A DNA stretch of 64,000 bases from NCBI RefSeq assembly GCF_013214175.1, contig NZ_JABSPA010000002.1, positions 1,054,001 through 1,118,000 of the forward strand, read 5' to 3'. The position numbers and the translations under genes were made by a program. A model generated the notes under the pieces. That model had not been told where the DNA came from and ran no database searches. It saw only the letters and a list, made by a program, of their open reading frames with translations. This document shows, piece by piece, positions 19,242 through 27,984 of this stretch (its first letter is position 1; every line of letters starts with the position of its first letter). Source of the stretch: Colwellia sp. (lineage in GTDB: Bacteria; Pseudomonadota; Gammaproteobacteria; Enterobacterales; Alteromonadaceae).

Positions 19242-20963
19242 TTAATTCAAGCCTTGTTGATCTTGCCAGGCCTTTTGATGTAACTGATAAATGGTATGAC
19301 TACCTAATATATTAATGCCAATATCTGCTTTGTCTTGGTAGAAATTATTAGGGAAAATAAAAGCCGCTTTTAATATAGCCAAATTTAACCATTGATGCGC
19401 TACCGGCAACTGGCTTAGTTTGTTTAATCTTGTTAATGGGCTCGCACCACGCTTAGCAGCTATGGTCCAACCCCACTCTCCAAAGCTGGGCACATTGTCG
19501 TGATATTGCTCAACATGGGCAAACTTTGCCGCTGCCACTGTCTTACCAATAGCAATAAACGAGTCTTTAGCATGATAAGGGCTGGTTGATTGGATTGCGA
19601 TTAAGCCATCGCCGGCAAGTAATAAATTAAGCCGAGCGTAAAAATTAACCGAATAAAGTTTATTTAGATCAGGGTGACTAGGGTCGGGTAAATCAACAAT
19701 GATGGCATCAAATACCTGCCGATCTTTTAACAAGTCATTAATGGTTATAAAAGCATCCGCACGATAAATAGTGACTCGTTCATCTTGCAAGCTTTGTTCA
19801 TTTAACTGCAATATCTGTCGTGCTAAGCGCGGATTTACTAGTCCATTTGGCTTTTGAAAAATATTAATTAGCTCACTATCTAAGTCGATTAACGTGACAC
19901 TTTTTGGGTTATATTTTAATACATCGCGTAAGGCTAAACCGTCACCGCCGCCAATAATTAATATATTATCATGCCGTGCAGAGCCTGCCATGACAGGGGC
20001 AACCAGGTAATCATGATAAATATGTTCATCAATTGAAGAAAACTGTAAACGACCATTGAGGTAAAAGTTAATAATATTATCTTGGTCAAGCCCCATATGG
20101 CGCTCAGTAAAGGTAAGTTGTTGATAGCGAGTTTTGTCGGTATGCACCACCTTATCTAGGTAGAGCAAACTATTCATTTGATTGAGCCATTGATTACCAT
20201 AGTTAAACATTAAAATAATCACCAAAGCTAATAGGCAATGTAAAGTGACAAATGTTTTGCGCCAATGCAGTCGCTGCCAATAGCGCATAATGAAAAAACC
20301 ACCGGCAATAAGGTTTAAACTAGCGGTTATTGCTGCGGCCTTACTGATATCTATACTGAGTAAAAAGATCACCCAAATAGCAGCGCCAATACCGGCACCG
20401 ACATAGTCTGCACCGTAAATTGTGCCTAAGTTATTGGCAAGATGTTGTTGATGGATATTCTCGCGAATACGAGCAATTAGTGGGATCTCCATACCAATAA
20501 AAAAGCCCAGCAGTGCACCGAAGAAATAAGGGCTATTAAAAGCAAGCCAACTCAATTGTTTAAAAAGCCCACCCTGGGGTTTCATATCGGGTGGCAGAGA
20601 TAACATGTTGGAGATTAGCTCTGGGAATATCTGGGTAATGGCAATTAAGCCGCCAATAATTAAAATGGCAGAGCTGCCGAGTAAGGCAATAATGAGTTCA
20701 AGCCAAACAAAGCCATTAAAAGCGCAGCGGACTTTACGCGCTGCAAATGCACCAAGCCCCATAGACACTATCATCAAACCTATCATGGTATAGATAGTAC
20801 TTTCCATAACACCCAACACTCGGCCCGCGTAATGAGAAAGTAAATACTCATAAATAAGGCCACAACCAGCTAACACGGCCATGGTCAAAATAAGTAAGGT
20901 ATCGTCGAGCAGGTGGGACTTATTTTGGAGTAAAGAGTCTTGAGGTAAAGTGTTTTGTGACAT
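19242..20963 (-). CDS. Membrane-anchored aminopropyltransferase (spermidine synthase fold)
   Basis: 573 residues. The first 260 or so form about seven membrane helices, beginning LLILTMAVLAGCGLIYEYLLSHYAGRVLG. The rest is a SpeE-type domain with the nucleotide-binding GGGDG (in ILIIGGGDGLALRDVLKY), TLIDLDSEL and the catalytic-region IVDLPDPSHPDLNKLYSVNFY. Known relatives transfer aminopropyl groups from decarboxylated AdoMet to amines; membrane-fused forms are common in bacteria but little studied. Within a PspA block it may modify a polyamine or envelope molecule at the inner membrane. Whether it makes spermidine, binds polyamines as a sensor, or modifies something else cannot be decided here. 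Confidence 0.85.
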   Translation of the reverse strand: MSQNTLPQDSLLQNKSHLLDDTLLILTMAVLAGCGLIYEYLLSHYAGRVLGVMESTIYTMIGLMIVSMGLGAFAARKVRCAFNGFVWLELIIALLGSSAILIIGGLIAITQIFPELISNMLSLPPDMKPQGGLFKQLSWLAFNSPYFFGALLGFFIGMEIPLIARIRENIHQQHLANNLGTIYGADYVGAGIGAAIWVIFLLSIDISKAAAITASLNLIAGGFFIMRYWQRLHWRKTFVTLHCLLALVIILMFNYGNQWLNQMNSLLYLDKVVHTDKTRYQQLTFTERHMGLDQDNIINFYLNGRLQFSSIDEHIYHDYLVAPVMAGSARHDNILIIGGGDGLALRDVLKYNPKSVTLIDLDSELINIFQKPNGLVNPRLARQILQLNEQSLQDERVTIYRADAFITINDLLKDRQVFDAIIVDLPDPSHPDLNKLYSVNFYARLNLLLAGDGLIAIQSTSPYHAKDSFIAIGKTVAAAKFAHVEQYHDNVPSFGEWGWTIAAKRGASPLTRLNKLSQLPVAHQWLNLAILKAAFIFPNNFYQDKADIGINILGSHTIYQLHQKAWQDQQGLN

Positions 20964-21022
20964 ATTGGTTTTAGTTTCAGAGGAGAGGGAGGTTTAGGGC
21001 AGTGTTTACGTTAATTTTGGCA

Positions 21023-21060
21023 AATCACCATCAACTTTCACTAGAAAATTGATGGTGATT
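21023..21060 (-). other. Intercistronic hairpin between the DUF350 and aminopropyltransferase genes
   Basis: Perfect 12-bp stem (21023-21034 with 21049-21060), 14-nt loop and no U-run on the minus strand. It lies within the probable operon, so it may act as an mRNA processing or stability element or a weak attenuator. Confidence 0.5.
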
Positions 21061-21071
21061 CAATCATGTTG

Positions 21072-21974
21072 TTATGCCATCAGCGCGGTTAAGATCAAAG
21101 CGATAGCAATACTGGTGGCCATTTCAATACTGGCGACACCGATATTATGTTGTTGATCAACTTCCTCAACTAAATCAATACCCCAAAGCACAATGCGTTT
21201 AGCTATTGCGGTAAGTATTGCGACAAGTAAAGTCATTACTACGCCAAACACTAACCAACCTATTAAATTAACTACTAAGGTTTCAGGGCTATAGATAAGG
21301 AAATGGCTGGCTGCAGTTACTGCTAATGCGGTGCTGATCACTTGGCCACTATAGCGAATTGCTAGGGCAAGCTGGCCATTACTTAGTGCTTCTTGCAAAC
21401 AATCTTCTTGGTTGTTTTTCGCATATTGTTTTTCTCTAAGTCGGGTGACAAGAACTAACATGGTTTGTGCAACAATAAAGCCGCTGGTGATGGCAATGAA
21501 TGTGCTTAGGTCTAAGCCATCAACCCAGAGTAATACTGCGCGAATAACAATGGCGGTCGCTATCGCACCAGCGGCATCAATAATGCCTATGGTGAGATTT
21601 TTTTCAATAATTAATGCATTTTTATCTATATGCTGCAGCGCCACTTTATCATGGATAACACGGCCCACTTTTATTAATATTAAGCCATAGCCGCCGTATG
21701 CCAACATGCCAATGGCTTCCATAGCGTAGCTACTTGCGGCTTCTCCGGTTATGGCACCGGTAAGGACAATACCTAAGGCTAAGACACTACCAGCAACACT
21801 GATGCCAAAGGCGAAGTTGTCTTCTGTTGCTAGCTCTTCAGTACTATTAACTTTCGCGCTAATTCCAGAAAGGAAGCGCATAGCCCCTAATAACAAGATG
21901 GCAATGGAAACGTCGATGGCTAAATAAATAAGTAAATCTTGATTAACACCAACGAGCTCGATGAATGTGTTCAT
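21072..21974 (-). CDS. yjfL: Membrane protein with two DUF350 repeats (YjfL-like)
   Basis: 300 residues and about eight membrane helices in two similar halves: each half has a long hydrophobic pair, then a loop with a charged turn (SGISAKVNSTEELATEDNFAFGISVAGSVLALGIVL in the first, LREKQYAKNNQEDCLQEALSNGQLALAIRYSGQVISTALAV in the second). E. coli YjfL has one such unit of about 132 residues, so this is the duplicated form. Function unknown. Genes of this family occur with PspA-like proteins and polyamine-related enzymes, as here, which suggests an inner-membrane component of the same system. Confidence 0.8.
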   Translation of the reverse strand: MNTFIELVGVNQDLLIYLAIDVSIAILLLGAMRFLSGISAKVNSTEELATEDNFAFGISVAGSVLALGIVLTGAITGEAASSYAMEAIGMLAYGGYGLILIKVGRVIHDKVALQHIDKNALIIEKNLTIGIIDAAGAIATAIVIRAVLLWVDGLDLSTFIAITSGFIVAQTMLVLVTRLREKQYAKNNQEDCLQEALSNGQLALAIRYSGQVISTALAVTAASHFLIYSPETLVVNLIGWLVFGVVMTLLVAILTAIAKRIVLWGIDLVEEVDQQHNIGVASIEMATSIAIALILTALMA

Positions 21975-22016
21975 AATTTTGTTGTTCCTATTCTTTTCAT
22001 ATTAACGACTTATTCA

Positions 22017-23003
22017 CTATTTCCCGCGTCTAAAGCCGCGTGAGGTGTTGGTGTTTGAATTTCTAAAGCTTGAGTTTTTACTTTTCGACTTGCTGGCATA
22101 ACTACTTTTCTTAACCGCATTCGTGCGAAAGCGGTTGGCACTTGTTTGAGCGGTTTTGCTTTGGCTAGATAAACTCGATGATCCCGTTCTATTTTTACTG
22201 TAGGGACTGGTAAATTTTTGCCCGCTGCGGCTAAATGATTTCTTCGTGCGAGTATCAAGTGAGTTTTGTTTTTTTAATTGTCCAGGAGAGCTGTAGCGTG
22301 TTCTGCCGTAATCATTGTAATAGCTGTAGTTACGGCTTCTACCCCAATCATTATAAGAGGTAGTTCGACCAAATACGTTGCCCATCATTGAATACATGCC
22401 ATACCAAGCCCAAAAAGACATACCATTACTACCGGTTTGCCAGTTACCATAACTTGGATTGCCAATTAATTGCTCACCAGTACCGAAGTCTTGGGCATTA
22501 TTGGCACGCTGGCTTTGTGCTTTTGATAATGAATTAATGCGCGGCAATTGGCCATCTGACATGTCCGCTAAAACATTAAGCGGATCACTTAAGGCGTCAG
22601 AATAGAGTACCGGATCTGCCGCTTGGTAAATATTAAGTAATTCATTATAAAGTGCCTGCGAAGAGTCAAACATTTGTGGTTGATTCTTGGCAGTGTTCAC
22701 CCTATCCAATAGCGCTTTATACATAGGACCATCGATAGAAGCATCTTTGCGAAACTCGTTAATCAATGGGGTTAAGTGGGCTTTATTAACCTGAACCTTA
22801 TCAGCATATTGGTTAATTAAATTAGCATTGCGAATTTGGCCATTGCTTAAGGCATCACCTAACTGAGCGACTCTTTGTTCAGTGATAGGTAGTTGCTGTT
22901 CGATTTGCGCTTTCACGGGATCGCCACAACCAAAAAGGCTAAGGCTGGTAATTGTGATCAAGAGCAATAAAAAAGGTGTTTTTAGTAAGTGCATTTCTGC
23001 CAT
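22017..23003 (-). CDS. Secretory lipoprotein with low-complexity basic C-terminus (PspA block)
   Basis: About 328 residues. The lipoprotein signal peptide has lipobox LFGC. A helical domain follows (about 30-170), then an aromatic and Gly/Asn-rich stretch (MSFWAWYGMYSMMGNVFG), then a very basic Ser/Arg/Lys/Asn/Thr tail from about 235 to the end. The tail is tract-like (SKSKSKNSSFRNSNTNTSRGFRRGK). It recalls the SFW-rich region and Ser/Arg tail of DUF1190 lipoproteins (YjfM/YgiB) but is not clearly the same family. GAGGAG lies directly before two ATG codons; I chose the second. It is probably the first gene of the block, its promoter region shared with glnE and carrying the palindrome. Confidence 0.65.
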   Translation of the reverse strand: MAEMHLLKTPFLLLLITITSLSLFGCGDPVKAQIEQQLPITEQRVAQLGDALSNGQIRNANLINQYADKVQVNKAHLTPLINEFRKDASIDGPMYKALLDRVNTAKNQPQMFDSSQALYNELLNIYQAADPVLYSDALSDPLNVLADMSDGQLPRINSLSKAQSQRANNAQDFGTGEQLIGNPSYGNWQTGSNGMSFWAWYGMYSMMGNVFGRTTSYNDWGRSRNYSYYNDYGRTRYSSPGQLKKQNSLDTRTKKSFSRSGQKFTSPYSKNRTGSSSLSSQSKTAQTSANRFRTNAVKKSSYASKSKSKNSSFRNSNTNTSRGFRRGK

Positions 23004-23088
23004 CATCTCCTCAAAAATGCTATGTTATCGAAATAGTTAATTAAATTTAGCGATAAATCATAGGCAAGTGTCAATTAATACCATTAAC

Positions 23089-23101
23089 GACATATTATGT
23101 C
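23089..23101. promoter_or_regulatory. Third copy of the PspA-block palindrome, lipoprotein / glnE intergenic region
   Basis: GACATATTATGTC, identical to the 13-bp core upstream of yjfI. It lies about 15 bp upstream of a minus-strand TTGACA (23069-23074) that could serve the lipoprotein gene, and 31 bp before the preferred GTG of glnE. Confidence 0.65.
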
Positions 23102-23132
23102 TATAGGCAACGCTGCTTATGTAGGAATTCTT

Positions 23133-25991
23133 GTGACCTTACCCTTTTCCCCGCTCTTAAAGCAACAACAAACAACAAGTTGGCAACACTTTATTGAACA
23201 ACACTCTCAAGTATCTGCTGAGTTAAGCCAAGAGCAGTTGAGCGCGTTTAAACAAGCTATAACCATAAGTGACTATATTTTTTCTAGTGCTTTACAAGCA
23301 CCTGAGTTGGTAATAGAAATTTTTAAAACGGCTAACGAAGATGTTTTACCAGATTATAAGCAGCTTTTACTTGCCCAATTAGCCGATTGTGTTGATGAAG
23401 CACAATTACATCGCATACTCAGACGTTTTCGCTTACAGCAAATGGTCAGGATAGCCCTTGATGATATGGTGTTTAATATCAGTTTAGATACCTCACTAGC
23501 GCGATTGTCATCTTTGGCCGATGAGCTTATATTAGCGAGCTTGCAGTGGCTGACTGATTTTTGTCGACAGAAGTGGGGTATACCTACCAATGAAAAGGGC
23601 GAACAGCAGATCTTACTGGTTTATGGTATGGGTAAGCTGGGCGGAAAAGAGCTAAATTTCTCTTCCGATATCGATCTTATTTTTACTTATCCTGAATGTG
23701 GTGCAACCCAGGGTTGTCGTCGCAGCATAGATAACCAACAATTTTTTACTCGGTTGGCACAAAAGTTAATAGCCTCATTGCACCAAATCACCTGTGATGG
23801 TTTTGTCTATCGCGTTGATATGCGTTTGCGTCCTTTTGGTGACAGTGGTCCACTGGTATTAACGTTTAATGCCATGGAAGATTATTACCAAGAGCAAGGG
23901 CGAGATTGGGAGCGATACGCCATGCTAAAGGCTAGAGTTATCGGTCAGTCTAAATATCACCAAGAATTATCAAGTATGCTCAGGCCCTTTGTTTATCGTC
24001 GCTATATCGATTTTAGTGTTATCGATAGTTTACGCCGTATGAAAATGATGATTGCTCAAGAAGTTCGCCGAAAGCAGCTAGTCAATAATATTAAGCTAGG
24101 GGCGGGCGGTATTCGTGAAGTTGAGTTTATTGTGCAAGTTTTCCAACTAATTCGCGGCGGACGGGTTAAGGAGTTACAGCAACGCAGTTTATTAACAGTG
24201 TTACCGAAATTAGTGTTGTCAGGGGAGATTACTGACACCAGCAAACAAGTACTTGAAAATGCTTATCGCTTTTTACGGCGTGTGGAAAATATTATTCAAG
24301 CCATTGCCGATAAACAAACACAAACCTTACCGGATAATGAGCTTGACCAACAGCGACTGCTCGCGGTACTTGCCATTGACAGTTGGCCTGAATTTCTATC
24401 TCTACTAGCCAAACATATGGAAGCGGTGCATCAAGAATTCGATTTACTTATTGGTCTTGATAGTCCTAATCATCAAGCACCCGATGAGCATTGGGTTACA
24501 CTTTGGCATAGCCGTTGGAGTGATGAAGAGTCTATTGCTTGGTTGGATCAAGAGGCTCTCGGCTGGCAAAGTGAAAAAGTTTGGCAAACATTAAGTGCTT
24601 TTCGAGAAGATATTGGTAAACGCAGTTTAGGTAATCGTGGCCGACAGGTTTTAGATAAACTAATCCCATTGCTTTTATGTCGACTGCAAAAAAATGTCGA
24701 TGCCGGGCAGGTATTAGCGCGGGTACTGCAAGTTTTTAGTAAAATAGTCACCCGTACCGCTTATCTAGAATTGCTCTTTGAAAATGATGGCGCCTTAAAG
24801 CAACTTATTCATTTATGCCAAGCAAGTAGCTGGGTAGCTGATTATATTGCCAAATACCCAATATTACTTGATGAGCTTATTGATCCTGAATTACTGCATA
24901 ATCCGCCTCAGCTTTGTACTTATGCGGTGGAGTTACGCGAGCGCATGCTGCGAATTCCAGAGGAAGATCTTGAAGCGCAAATGGAGTCGCTACGTCAATT
25001 TAAACAATCGCAGCAATTACGTATTGCTGCGGCTGAAATTGCTGATGTATTACCTGTCGGTAAAGTTAGTGAGCATTTAACCGCTTTGGCCGAAGCGATA
25101 TTATCTGAGGTGATTAACCTTGCTTGGCAGCATGTTAATGAACGCTTTGGTGTGCCAAATTCATGTTTAGGTGGTGCCAAGGAAAAAGGTTTTGGCGTTA
25201 TTGCTTACGGTAAAACCGGTGGCGTTGAACTTGGTTACAGTTCAGACTTAGATTTAGTGTTTGTACATCATAGTGAGCCCGATGAAGTGACTAGTGGTAG
25301 GGCCGATGGTAGTAAGTCGGTACCAGCAAGCCAGTTTTATATGAAGTTAGCACAACGCATTATGCATCTATTTAATACTCGTATGAATAGTGGCATATTG
25401 TATGAGTTAGATATGCGCCTAAGGCCATCAGGTAACTCAGGAGTGCTGGTGGTACATCTAGCTACTTTTGCCCAATATCAAGATGAAGATGCTTGGACTT
25501 GGGAACATCAAGCCTTAGTAAGAGCCCGAATGATTTTCGGTAATGATAAGCTGCAGCAGCAATTCATCGCTATTCGACAAGCTGTATTATCAAAACCCAG
25601 AGAGCTAACTGAGCTTAAAAGCGAAATTATTAGTATGCGGGAAAAAATGCGCAGTCACCTAGATAACTCCACTGAATTACAGTTTGATATTAAGCAGGGC
25701 AAGGGCGGTTTAGTTGATATTGAATTCATTGCCCAGTTTTTAGTGCTCGCTCATGCCAAGCAATATCCTGAATTGATGTTAGCTTGTGATAACTTAGGCA
25801 TATTTAAATTACTGCTCAAGTTTGCTTTACTTAAAAAAGTCGAACAGAAACTGCTTGGCGATATGTATCAAAAGCTGAGAGCGCTAGGGCATCAAGCAAC
25901 CATGGAAAGTGCAGGGCATTTAATTAATAGACAAAACGTCACTGGGCAAGCTGCTATTAGTGATATTTGGCAAAACCGTTTGGTTGATTAA
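23133..25991 (+). CDS. glnE: Bifunctional glutamine synthetase adenylyltransferase/deadenylase GlnE
   Basis: Controls glutamine synthetase by adding or removing AMP under direction of PII. It has two nucleotidyltransferase domains, each with the family signature: GMGKLGGKELNFSSDIDLIF in the N-terminal (deadenylase) half and AYGKTGGVELGYSSDLDLVF in the C-terminal (adenylyltransferase) half; each is followed by its RVDMRLRPFGDSGPLV or ELDMRLRPSGNSGVLV segment. About 952 residues from the GTG at 23133, which has TAGGA upstream and aligns with the E. coli start. The ATG at 23097 lies inside the palindrome and has no ribosome-binding site. It is separated from ygiF, its usual partner. Confidence 0.95.
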   Translation: MTLPFSPLLKQQQTTSWQHFIEQHSQVSAELSQEQLSAFKQAITISDYIFSSALQAPELVIEIFKTANEDVLPDYKQLLLAQLADCVDEAQLHRILRRFRLQQMVRIALDDMVFNISLDTSLARLSSLADELILASLQWLTDFCRQKWGIPTNEKGEQQILLVYGMGKLGGKELNFSSDIDLIFTYPECGATQGCRRSIDNQQFFTRLAQKLIASLHQITCDGFVYRVDMRLRPFGDSGPLVLTFNAMEDYYQEQGRDWERYAMLKARVIGQSKYHQELSSMLRPFVYRRYIDFSVIDSLRRMKMMIAQEVRRKQLVNNIKLGAGGIREVEFIVQVFQLIRGGRVKELQQRSLLTVLPKLVLSGEITDTSKQVLENAYRFLRRVENIIQAIADKQTQTLPDNELDQQRLLAVLAIDSWPEFLSLLAKHMEAVHQEFDLLIGLDSPNHQAPDEHWVTLWHSRWSDEESIAWLDQEALGWQSEKVWQTLSAFREDIGKRSLGNRGRQVLDKLIPLLLCRLQKNVDAGQVLARVLQVFSKIVTRTAYLELLFENDGALKQLIHLCQASSWVADYIAKYPILLDELIDPELLHNPPQLCTYAVELRERMLRIPEEDLEAQMESLRQFKQSQQLRIAAAEIADVLPVGKVSEHLTALAEAILSEVINLAWQHVNERFGVPNSCLGGAKEKGFGVIAYGKTGGVELGYSSDLDLVFVHHSEPDEVTSGRADGSKSVPASQFYMKLAQRIMHLFNTRMNSGILYELDMRLRPSGNSGVLVVHLATFAQYQDEDAWTWEHQALVRARMIFGNDKLQQQFIAIRQAVLSKPRELTELKSEIISMREKMRSHLDNSTELQFDIKQGKGGLVDIEFIAQFLVLAHAKQYPELMLACDNLGIFKLLLKFALLKKVEQKLLGDMYQKLRALGHQATMESAGHLINRQNVTGQAAISDIWQNRLVD

Positions 25992-26024
25992 TAAGGTGAT
26001 TAATAAAGTGAAGCAAAGGGTTTA

Positions 26025-26723
26025 TTAATAAGAATTTTCACTGGCAAGTAAAATACACTCCTCATCCAAAAAAGGCTGAGGAGCACTTTCAATAATGACA
26101 ATAGCGCGTTGACGATTACAAAAGAAAATCGACAGACCCGATTCAAAGTGACCCTCAATGGCCTTAGCTACTTGAAAGGAGGTTTTTAATATATCTTTTT
26201 CAATCCTAAACGGGTCTTTTACCACATAATCTCGGTTTAACCACCAAATTAAATCGATACCATCTTTGTCAGAATATTCGGCAAGCTTTTGATTTAAGGT
26301 TTCACCGCGTCTAAAAGGGCGAGATTCAATACTGCCTTGCCAATTTTTTTTATAAGGGCGTACCACCATTTCTCGCGCTTGCAATAACTTGGTTAAATCA
26401 CCTTTCGGCTCGGGCAGGTAAACAATATTGTTGCGAATTTTCGGACCTTTACCATCCATGTCGCCGTGTAAATTCGCATAGAATCTGGATAGTCCTATCG
26501 CAGCGGCATTGGTTGAAGTCCCACCTTGCTGATAGTTGTTCGCGCTACTTTTTTCTTGTTGGGGCAGTGGAGTTACCGACGTTACACTGCTACTTATGGC
26601 ACTTTGATCAACCTTGCCTAAAGAGCCATCAAGGGACAGTAAAAAGTCTTGGTTGGCAAAAAAGCCCCAAGCAAGCACTGTCAGGAGGAGTCCTAAGATA
26701 ATGTTCCGCAGCCAAAAGTTCAT
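26025..26723 (-). CDS. Membrane-anchored protein with TcpQ-type C-terminal domain
   Basis: 232 residues. A single N-terminal membrane helix (NIILGLLLTVLAWGFFA) is followed by a Ser/Gln-rich linker (about 35-75) and a C-terminal domain that reads like toxin co-regulated pilus protein Q: FRRGETLNQKLAEYSDKDGIDLIWWLNRDYVVKDPFRIEKDILKTSFQVAKAIEG. Such domains bind secretins or lie in pilus and secretion assemblies, but no pilus gene is nearby, so this is an orphan. It converges on glnE. The domain call is by pattern only. Confidence 0.6.
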   Translation of the reverse strand: MNFWLRNIILGLLLTVLAWGFFANQDFLLSLDGSLGKVDQSAISSSVTSVTPLPQQEKSSANNYQQGGTSTNAAAIGLSRFYANLHGDMDGKGPKIRNNIVYLPEPKGDLTKLLQAREMVVRPYKKNWQGSIESRPFRRGETLNQKLAEYSDKDGIDLIWWLNRDYVVKDPFRIEKDILKTSFQVAKAIEGHFESGLSIFFCNRQRAIVIIESAPQPFLDEECILLASENSY

Positions 26724-26896
26724 CGGTTAATCAACACCTTTGTTTTCATTACTTTAATTATAGTGAAGTTAGCTTACTTTACCCAAAGAGTAATATTTAT
26801 ACAAATCTCTCTGTGTTTTTTCCCTCAACGCTATAATGCTAGAGGGACTTGTTGTGTGTGAATCACTATAATAATCAGTTGGTTATATGTTAATGA

Positions 26897-27835
26897 TCAT
26901 TTGTATAGTGAGACATCGTCTGGGTTAGGTCTAGTCTTAAAACGTCGATGTAACCACATATATTGTTCTGGTTGCACTAGAATAGCTTGTTCTAATTCTT
27001 GGTTAATTCGAATTAAATCTTGTTCATCATTATCTGTTGGGAAATTTTCTAATGGCGGTGATACTTCTATGGTGTAACCACTGTCATCGGCATTTCTTCG
27101 CGGAATCATCATCATTGTTTTGGTATTTCGTTTTCGAGCAAAAATCAGCGTACCAGTGGTAGTTGCGGTTTCTTTAACGGCAAAAAAGGGTACAAAGAGA
27201 CTTTTATTACGGCCGTAATCTTGATCGGGTAAATATGCGCAGGCTTCTTTATTCTGCAGTGCTCTTAATAGCCCTTTAACATCACGTTTGCCGACCATAT
27301 ACTTATTTGAACGAGCTCGACCTCTGTGCTGGAAAAACTCCATAAGCGGATTATTATGTGGGCGGTAAAATGCCACCAGTGGGTTATCAATACCTGCGCC
27401 ACGAGCACACAGTTCTAAGCTTAAATTGTGCATAGCTAACACTAATACGCCATTACCTTGAGCTTGTGCTGAAGTAATATGATGGGCGCCAATCACTTTA
27501 ACTTTTTTTGCTACTCGCCAATTTGGCCACCACCAGCCCATACCTGTTTCAAATAAGGCAATACCGGTATTTTCAAAGTTCTTTTTTAAAATACGCTGTA
27601 TTTCTTGCTCGTCTTTCTCTGGAAAACATAAGCGTAAATTAGTCAGGGCAACATGTTTTCGCTTTGACGCAATGTTGAAAATTAACCGGCCTAAAACACG
27701 GCCCATAGCGAGTTGTAATTTGAAAGGTAGCCAAGAAATACTGTAAAGGATAAAAACACCTAGCCAAGTTAACCAGTATTTGGGTAATAAAAAAGATAAC
27801 TTAAAGTTTGGCTGTAACACTTTATTTTTGCTCAA
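26897..27835 (-). CDS. lpxL: Lipid A late acyltransferase, LpxL/HtrB family
   Basis: 312 residues. An N-terminal membrane anchor (YWLTWLGVFILYSISWLPF) precedes the catalytic HX4E motif (His136, Glu141, in LAMHNLSLE) and the LpxL-type PDQDYGRNKSLFVPFFAVKETATTTG. The enzyme adds a secondary acyl chain (usually C12-C16) to Kdo-lipid A at the inner-membrane face. It is divergent from a GT4 glycosyltransferase, which together suggest an LPS locus. Whether it is the LpxL, LpxP or LpxM type cannot be read directly; overall similarity favours LpxL/P. Confidence 0.88.
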   Translation of the reverse strand: MSKNKVLQPNFKLSFLLPKYWLTWLGVFILYSISWLPFKLQLAMGRVLGRLIFNIASKRKHVALTNLRLCFPEKDEQEIQRILKKNFENTGIALFETGMGWWWPNWRVAKKVKVIGAHHITSAQAQGNGVLVLAMHNLSLELCARGAGIDNPLVAFYRPHNNPLMEFFQHRGRARSNKYMVGKRDVKGLLRALQNKEACAYLPDQDYGRNKSLFVPFFAVKETATTTGTLIFARKRNTKTMMMIPRRNADDSGYTIEVSPPLENFPTDNDEQDLIRINQELEQAILVQPEQYMWLHRRFKTRPNPDDVSLYK

Positions 27836-27984
27836 TGTATTTTCTCATCTGACCTTTATTTTAACTATGCATGATTATACGCAAGTTAGTTTGTCTTGGG
27901 CAATGAAGTTATTTACCACTTAATGGGTTTTTCCAGTAGAATAGCGGTCATTAGATCAATAATTGGTATTTTGAGAATTTTTTA

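Noticed and set aside
22010-22258. 82-codon minus-strand frame overlapping the lipoprotein tail
   Set aside because: It is in another phase of the same strand within a low-complexity tract; the lipoprotein has the signal peptide and ribosome-binding site.
23097-23132. Longer start for glnE, ATG at 23097
   Set aside because: Also inside the palindrome without a ribosome-binding site; GTG at 23133 has TAGGA upstream and aligns with the E. coli N-terminus.
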